Below are positions 58,971 to 64,000 of a stretch of DNA of 64,000 nt, piece by piece. The translations under genes and the position numbers were made by a program. Below the pieces are notes generated by a model that ran no database searches, was not told where the DNA came from, and saw only the letters and a program-made list of their open reading frames with translations. This stretch comes from Nakamurella deserti (lineage in GTDB: Bacteria > Actinomycetota > Actinomycetes > Mycobacteriales > Nakamurellaceae). Location: NCBI RefSeq assembly GCF_003260015.1, contig NZ_QCXS01000002.1, positions 2,170,001 through 2,234,000 on the forward strand, in the 5' to 3' direction. Numbering within the stretch: the first letter of the stretch is position 1; each line of letters begins with the position of its first letter.

Positions 58971-61483
58971 GTGGTCCTTCCCTGGGAACGCGGAGACGGT
59001 GCGGGAACGCTGATCTCGACGGGGTCGCCGTGCTGCGCGCCGAGCACCCCGGCGAGCGGGAGGCCACCCGGACGCCCGGGCAGCCACACCACGTCGTCGA
59101 CCATCTCGGAGACGGCCAGCGGCAGCGTCACCGCGCCGCGCCCGCCGCGGACGGTGATCTCGGCGCCGTCGGCGAGGCCGAGCCGGTCGGCGGTCGCGGC
59201 ACTGAGCCGCGCGAGGTCGGGTCGAGCCGTGCCCGCCAGGTGCGGCTCGCCGTCGAGCAGCGCACCGCCGTCGATGGCCGTCCGCCAGGTGGCCAACCGC
59301 AGCCCGGCCGGCGAGCCGGTCCGCGACGGAGAACCGAGCGGGGCGGGCGCGCTGCCGGCCCGGCTGCCCAGCCGGCGCAGCTCGCCGGCCGCGGCCCTGG
59401 GGGTCTGGGTGTACAGGTCGACGTCCATCTCCACGCCCAGCGTGTCCAGGATGCGGCCGTCGTCGAGCATCCCCTTGCCGGCGACGGTGGCGTCGAACGA
59501 ACCGAGCCGGCCCTCCCAGTCGAGGTAGCCACCGGACTTCTCGACCGAGGCGGCCACCGGGAAGACCACGTCGGCCAGCGCCGTGACGGCGGTGTGGCGC
59601 AGCTCGAGGCTGACCACGAAACCGGCGGCGGCGATGGCGTCCCGGGCGGCCTCCGGATCGGGCAGGTCGTCGATCGACACCCCGCCGATCAGCAGCCCGC
59701 CGAGGACGCCGTGGTGCGCGGCGGCGAGGATCTGCGCGGTGGTGCGGCCCGGCTCGGTGGGGAGGCTCGCGCGCCACAGGTTCTCCACCTCGGCACGGGC
59801 CGCGTCGTCGGCGACCGGTCGACCACCCGGCAGCAGGGCGCCGAGCGCACCGGCGTCGACCGCACCGCGGTCACCGGCTCGGCGGGGCACCCAGGCGACC
59901 CGGGATCCGGTGCGCTGCACCAGCTCCGAGACCGCCGACAGCAGTCCGGGCACGTCGGCGGCGCGTTCGCCCACGAGCACCACCGTGTCACCCGCGACCC
60001 GGCCGGCCAGAGCCCCGCCCGGGTCGGTCAACTCCTGCACGACCCGCGGCTCGTCGCCGGGTGCGGCGGGCACCAGGGTGCCGCCGACCTTGCCCAGACC
60101 CCGGGACGCGACCGCGGCGACGGCGAACACGGAGGTCCGCGAGCGCCGGAACGCCTTGCGCAGCCGCAGGAACAGGATCGGTGACTCCTCCTCGGGCTCC
60201 AGCCCGACGAGCACCACGGTGGCGGCCCGCTCGACGTCGGCGTAGCTCACGCCCCCGCCGTCCGGTCCGACGCCGGCCACGTGGTGGGCCAGGAAGGCGT
60301 CCTCCTCGGCGCTGCCGGCCCTGGTGCGGAAGTCGATGTCGTTCGTGCGCAGCGCGAGTCGGGCGAATTTCGCGTAGGCGTAGGCGTCGGTGACGGTCAG
60401 CCGCCCGCCGGTCAGCACCCCGACGCCACCGCGGTCGCGGGCCTTCGACAGGCCCTCCGCGGCCGCGGCCATCGCCGCCGTCCAGGACACCTCGACCAGC
60501 TCACCGGCGTCGTTGCGGGCCAGCGGACGGGTCAACCGGTCGGGGGCGGCGACGTAGGTGAAGCCGAAGCGGCCCTTGTCGCAGTTCCACTCCTCGTTGA
60601 CGTCGGGGTTGGCGGCGGCCATCCGGCGCATCACCTGACCCCGCCGGTGGTCCACCCGCAACGAGCAGCCACTGGCGCAGTGTTCACAGGTGCCCGGGGT
60701 GGACACCAGGTCGAACGGCCGGGACCGGAAGCGGTAGGCCGCCGACGTCAGCGCACCGACCGGGCAGATCTGGATGGTGTTGCCCGAGAAGTAGCTCTGG
60801 AAGGGCTGATCCGGACTGATCCCGATCTGCTGGCTGGAGCCACGCTCGATGAGGTCGATGAAGCGGTCGCCGGCGATCTGGTCGGAGAACCGGGTGCAGC
60901 GCTGGCACAGCACGCAGCGTTCCCGGTCCAGCAGCACCTGGGTGGAGATCGCGATCGGTTTGGTGAAGGTGCGTTTCGCGTCCAGCAGACGCGACTCGGC
61001 GGCGCCGTTGGCCAGCACCTGGTTCTGCAGCGGGCACTCGCCGCCCTTGTCGCACACCGGGCAGTCCAGCGGGTGGTTCAGCAGCAGGAACTCGAGGTTG
61101 GAGCGCTGCGCCTTCTCGGCCACCGGCGAGCTGATCTGGGTCTTGACGACCATCCCGTCGGCGACCTCCTGGGTGCACGAGGCCTGCGGTTTGGGCATCG
61201 GCCGGCCGCCCATCTCGACCTCCACCAGGCACTGCCGGCAGGCTCCGACCGGAGCGAGCAGCGGATGGTCGCAGAACCGCGGGATGGCGATGCCGATCCG
61301 CTCCGCGGTGCGGATGACCAGCTCGCCCTTGGGCGCGACGACCTCGACACCGTCGACGGTGACGGTGACGTGGCCCTCCGGGACAGGCGTCTTCGCCGGC
61401 CGTTCGCCGGCCCTCGAGTCCGGCGCGTTGGCGGTGTTGGTGTCCACCTTCGGTACCGCCACCGGCGGGTTCGCGCTCGTCAC
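58967..61483 (-). CDS. nuoG: NADH-quinone oxidoreductase subunit G
   Basis: NuoG, 838 residues, molybdopterin-oxidoreductase-like subunit of the peripheral arm. Cluster ligands are visible in order: [2Fe-2S] N1b (CDHPLLAPVGACRQCLVEVE and a later CTQ), N5 (HPLDCPVCDKGGECPL), N4 (CVLCQRC with later CPVG) and the extra N7 cluster (CEHCASGCSLRV with CDKGRFGF). The C-terminal half keeps the fold without cofactor-binding sense. It starts with GTG 61483, 28 bases after nuoF. Confidence 0.96.
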   Translation of the reverse strand: MTSANPPVAVPKVDTNTANAPDSRAGERPAKTPVPEGHVTVTVDGVEVVAPKGELVIRTAERIGIAIPRFCDHPLLAPVGACRQCLVEVEMGGRPMPKPQASCTQEVADGMVVKTQISSPVAEKAQRSNLEFLLLNHPLDCPVCDKGGECPLQNQVLANGAAESRLLDAKRTFTKPIAISTQVLLDRERCVLCQRCTRFSDQIAGDRFIDLIERGSSQQIGISPDQPFQSYFSGNTIQICPVGALTSAAYRFRSRPFDLVSTPGTCEHCASGCSLRVDHRRGQVMRRMAAANPDVNEEWNCDKGRFGFTYVAAPDRLTRPLARNDAGELVEVSWTAAMAAAAEGLSKARDRGGVGVLTGGRLTVTDAYAYAKFARLALRTNDIDFRTRAGSAEEDAFLAHHVAGVGPDGGGVSYADVERAATVVLVGLEPEEESPILFLRLRKAFRRSRTSVFAVAAVASRGLGKVGGTLVPAAPGDEPRVVQELTDPGGALAGRVAGDTVVLVGERAADVPGLLSAVSELVQRTGSRVAWVPRRAGDRGAVDAGALGALLPGGRPVADDAARAEVENLWRASLPTEPGRTTAQILAAAHHGVLGGLLIGGVSIDDLPDPEAARDAIAAAGFVVSLELRHTAVTALADVVFPVAASVEKSGGYLDWEGRLGSFDATVAGKGMLDDGRILDTLGVEMDVDLYTQTPRAAAGELRRLGSRAGSAPAPLGSPSRTGSPAGLRLATWRTAIDGGALLDGEPHLAGTARPDLARLSAATADRLGLADGAEITVRGGRGAVTLPLAVSEMVDDVVWLPGRPGGLPLAGVLGAQHGDPVEISVPAPSPRSQGRTT

Positions 61484-61511
61484 AGCAGTTCTCCCGGGAG
61501 GTAGGGCTTCA

Positions 61512-62843
61512 TCAGTGCGCGCCGACGAGCTGGTCGGCGGTGACCGGCGGGGCGGTCGCCCCGCTGACCAGGTCCTCGAACTCGTGGCGGAAGTGCTTGA
61601 ACGAGCTGAGCACCGGGGTCGCCGCGGCGTCGCCGAGCGCGCAGAACGAGCGGCCCGCGATGTTGGACGCGGCGTCGGTGAGGGTGTCCAGGTCGGCCGG
61701 GGTGCCCTGTCCGGAGACGATCCGGCGCAGGATGGCGACCAACCAGCCGGTGCCCTCGCGGCAGGGGGTGCACTTGCCGCACGACTCGTGCTTGTAGAAC
61801 TCGAGCCACTTCCACACCGCCCACGGCACCGACACGGTCTCGTTGAAGCACATCAGCGCGGTGGTGCCGAGCATCGAGCCGGCCGCGGCGACGTCGTCGA
61901 AGGACAGCGGCACGTCGAGCTGGTCGGGGGTGAAGATCGGCGTCGACGAGCCCCCGGGGGTGAAGAACTTCAGCGGGATGCCGTCCTTCATGCCGCCGGC
62001 CATCTCGAGCAGCTGACGCAGGGTCGTGCCCATGGGTGCCTCGTACTGTCCGGGGCGGGTGACGTGACCGGACAGTGAGTAGATCTTGGGGCCGGGCGAC
62101 TTCTCGGTACCCATGCTGCGGTACCACTCGGCGCCGCCGAGCACGATCGGGGCGACGCTGCAGATGGTCTCGACGTTGTTGACCACCGTGGGCGAGGCGT
62201 ACAGGCCGGCCACCGCGGGGAACGGCGGCTTCAGCCGCGGCTGACCGCGGCGGCCCTCCAGCGAGTCCAGCAGCGCCGTCTCCTCGCCGCAGATGTAGGC
62301 GCCGGCCCCGGCGTGCACCACGATCTCGCAGTCGAAGCCGCTGCCCAGGATGTCCTTCCCGACGTAGCCCCTTGCCCGGGCCTCGTTGACCGCGTTGACC
62401 ATCCGCCGCAGCGGGTGCACCGCCTCGCCGCGGATGTAGATCGCGCAGAATTCGGCGCGGATGGCGAAGCAGGTGATGAGGCAGCCCTCGATGAGCGAGT
62501 GCGGGTCGGCCATCATCAACGGGATGTCCTTGCAGGTGCCCGGTTCTCCCTCGTCGGCGTTCACGACGAGGTAGTGCGGCTTGCCGTCACCCTGCGGCAG
62601 GAACGACCACTTCAGACCGGTCGGGAAGCCGGCGCCGCCACGGCCGCGCAGGCCCGAGGCCTTCATCAGTTCGATCAGCTGACCGGGCTGACCCTGCAGC
62701 GCACTCCGCAGCCCCTGGTACCCGTCCAGCGACTCGTAGGTGTCGATCGTCCACGAGCGCGGTGACGCCCAGCGCCGGGTGAGAACCGGCGAGAGCGGTG
62801 CGGCGACCGGCTTGTCGGCCGCGTCGGTCAGCGGAGTGCTCAC
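61512..62843 (-). CDS. nuoF: NADH-quinone oxidoreductase subunit F
   Basis: NuoF, 443 residues, binds NADH, FMN and cluster N3. Motifs are GLRGRGGAGFPTGLKW (nucleotide site), NADEGEPGTCKD, GAGAYICGEETALL (FMN) and ESCGKCTPCREGT with a later Cys (FCALGD) for the [4Fe-4S] cluster. It starts with GTG 62843, nine bases after nuoE. Confidence 0.97.
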   Translation of the reverse strand: MSTPLTDAADKPVAAPLSPVLTRRWASPRSWTIDTYESLDGYQGLRSALQGQPGQLIELMKASGLRGRGGAGFPTGLKWSFLPQGDGKPHYLVVNADEGEPGTCKDIPLMMADPHSLIEGCLITCFAIRAEFCAIYIRGEAVHPLRRMVNAVNEARARGYVGKDILGSGFDCEIVVHAGAGAYICGEETALLDSLEGRRGQPRLKPPFPAVAGLYASPTVVNNVETICSVAPIVLGGAEWYRSMGTEKSPGPKIYSLSGHVTRPGQYEAPMGTTLRQLLEMAGGMKDGIPLKFFTPGGSSTPIFTPDQLDVPLSFDDVAAAGSMLGTTALMCFNETVSVPWAVWKWLEFYKHESCGKCTPCREGTGWLVAILRRIVSGQGTPADLDTLTDAASNIAGRSFCALGDAAATPVLSSFKHFRHEFEDLVSGATAPPVTADQLVGAH

Positions 62844-62852
62844 GGTGGTCCC

Positions 62853-63602
62853 CTACTTCTTCTCGGGCAGTGGTGGCAGTGCGGGCGTCGTGTCCGGCAT
62901 CGCCGGCGCCCGCCAGTGCTGCTGTTCGGCCAGGGTCGACCCGCGCAGCGTCGGCACGGTCGCCGACGGCCCGCCGACGGCGGTGTCGAGATCGGTGTAC
63001 ACGCCCGCGATCTGGAGCTCGGTGTCGCGGAAGTCGGTGAGTGGCGCACCCCGAGTCGGATCCGGCTTCTCACCGCGCTGCAGCGCCTGCACGAGGTCCA
63101 GCGCCGAGTCCGGGCTCTGCTCGTCGTAGAACTCGTAGTTCACCGTGACGACCGGCGCGTGGTCACAGGCGGCGAGGCACTCCGCGTGCTCCAGCGTGAT
63201 GCTGCCGGGCGCGCCCGGGGTGCCGGCGGTCCCGTCCGGCGCCACCCCCAGGTGCCGGGTCAACGTGCTCAGGATGGCGTCGCCGCCGAGCACCGCGCAC
63301 AGCGTGTTGGTGCAGACGCTGACCAGGTGCTCACCGCACGGCTGCCGCTTGTACATCGTGTAGAACGACGCGACCGCCGCCACCTCGGCGGTCTCCAGCC
63401 CGAGGTGCTCGGCGCAGAACCGCAGCCCCGAGACGGAGACGCAGCCCTCCTCCGACTGCACCAGGTGCAGCAGCGGCAGCAGCGCCGAGCGGCTCTGCGG
63501 GTAGCGGGCGATGATCGTCGCCGCCCGCTCGGAGGTCAGCGCGCTGAAGATGTGGCCGGTCTCGAGGAACTCGGGCAGGCCGATCCGGTGCGAGGTGCTC
63601 AC
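62853..63602 (-). CDS. nuoE: NADH-quinone oxidoreductase subunit E
   Basis: NuoE, 249 residues, thioredoxin-fold subunit with [2Fe-2S] cluster N1a. Ligands are in SVCTNTLCAVLGG and ECLAACDHAPVV. The family landmark AAVASFYTMYKRQPCGEHLV precedes them. Beyond the core (about residue 170) is an 80-residue tail rich in Pro and Thr. It starts with GTG 63602 and is separated from nuoD by 124 bases containing a strong hairpin. Confidence 0.96.
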   Translation of the reverse strand: MSTSHRIGLPEFLETGHIFSALTSERAATIIARYPQSRSALLPLLHLVQSEEGCVSVSGLRFCAEHLGLETAEVAAVASFYTMYKRQPCGEHLVSVCTNTLCAVLGGDAILSTLTRHLGVAPDGTAGTPGAPGSITLEHAECLAACDHAPVVTVNYEFYDEQSPDSALDLVQALQRGEKPDPTRGAPLTDFRDTELQIAGVYTDLDTAVGGPSATVPTLRGSTLAEQQHWRAPAMPDTTPALPPLPEKK

Positions 63603-63620
63603 GGGGCGCCGCCTTCCTGG

Positions 63621-63675
63621 CCGGGTTTCGGGGTGATTCCGTTCGCTGAGCGGGCGCTTTCACCCCGGAACCGGG
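63621..63675 (-). other. Hairpin between nuoD and nuoE
   Basis: CCGGGTTTCGGGGTGA (63621-63636) pairs with 63660-63675 at 14 of 16 positions, around a 23-base loop. It lies in the only long spacer of the nuo operon. No U-tract follows; partial termination or mRNA processing are both possible. Confidence 0.55.
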
Positions 63676-63726
63676 ACGGGGGACGGCGCCTCGTCTCCGT
63701 CACCTCTGGTCTGTCCGGCATCCGGC

Positions 63727-64000
63727 TCACCGGTCCACCCCGCCCATGACGGGGTCGATCGACGCGACGGCGGCGACGAGGTCGGCGATCATGCCGCCCT
63801 CCGACATCGCCGGCATGGCCTGCAGGTTCACGAAACCGGGGTCCCGCAGGTGCACCCGCCACGGACGGGTCCCGCCCGCCGACACGAGGTGGCAGCCGAG
63901 CTCGCCGCGGGGTCCCTCGATGGCGACGTACGCCTGGCCCGGCGGCACCGCGAAACCCTCAGTGACGAGCTTGAAGTGGTGGATGAGGGCTTCCATCGAC
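63727..64000 (-). CDS. nuoD: NADH-quinone oxidoreductase subunit D (5' end outside window)
   Basis: The last 90 residues of NuoD are visible. The segment [20 protein letters not shown] followed by [20 protein letters not shown] is the conserved region lining the quinone pocket near the C-terminus; the protein ends [10 protein letters not shown]. The internal Met at 63996 is not the start; the gene continues past the window edge. Confidence 0.96.
   Translation of the reverse strand, partial: SMEALIHHFKLVTEGFAVPPGQAYVAIEGPRGELGCHLVSAGGTRPWRVHLRDPGFVNLQAMPAMSEGGMIADLVAAVASIDPVMGGVDR

Overview
This is 64 kb from a high-GC Gram-positive (actinobacterial) chromosome. The evidence is the very GC-rich third codon positions, frequent GTG starts, the gene order tRNA-Thr / tRNA-Met / rpmG / hadA / hadB / tRNA-Trp / secE / nusG / rplK / rplA, the rplJ-rplL, rpoB-rpoC and rpsL-rpsG-fusA-tuf modules, and a complete-looking nuo locus. 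The genus cannot be fixed from sequence alone; a non-mycolate lineage of the Frankiales/Nakamurellales/Geodermatophilales kind is a reasonable guess. There is no rRNA operon, CRISPR array, transposase or prophage.

Layout. (1) 1-8183, minus strand: an exopolysaccharide operon led by a Wzz/BY-kinase fusion, followed by glycosyltransferases, a Wzx-type flippase, a Wzy-type polymerase and a polysaccharide pyruvyl transferase cut by the window edge. Most junctions are 4-base stop/start overlaps. (2) 8749-9501, plus strand: a GAF-ANTAR regulator. (3) 10076-14769, minus: rpsL-rpsG-fusA-tuf, with a strong promoter upstream of rpsL and two near-identical palindromic repeats between fusA and tuf. (4) 15092-24533: a sugar-catabolism block (gntK, gntP, divergent gntR, a DUF6194 gene, a eukaryote-type double-domain phosphofructokinase, mtlD, mtlF, mtlA) sitting between the str operon and rpoBC. 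(5) 25199-32761, minus: rpoC and rpoB. (6) 32762-36272: a repeat-rich non-coding stretch, then a wall-anchored Ig-like protein. (7) 36492-44283, minus: rplL, rplJ with its leader, a lipoprotein, rplA, rplK, nusG, secE, tRNA-Trp, hadB, hadA, rpmG, tRNA-Met, tRNA-Thr. (8) 44488-50541: a membrane GGDEF/EAL protein, tRNA-Tyr, yajQ, rarD and a polyprenyl diphosphate synthase. (9) 50552-64000, minus: nuoN back to nuoD, the last cut by the window edge.

How the genes fit together. Regions 3, 5 and 7 are the transcription/translation core. Region 4 is a coherent route: mannitol enters by MtlA/MtlF, MtlD makes fructose 6-phosphate, and the adjacent phosphofructokinase commits it to glycolysis; gluconate enters by GntP and is phosphorylated by GntK under likely control of GntR. 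Region 9 is the respiratory NADH:quinone oxidoreductase, and the prenyl synthase directly behind nuoN probably supplies the menaquinone side chain. Regions 1 and 6 shape the cell surface. The accessory genes and the non-coding repeats lie at the seams of the otherwise conserved ribosomal/RNA polymerase supercluster.
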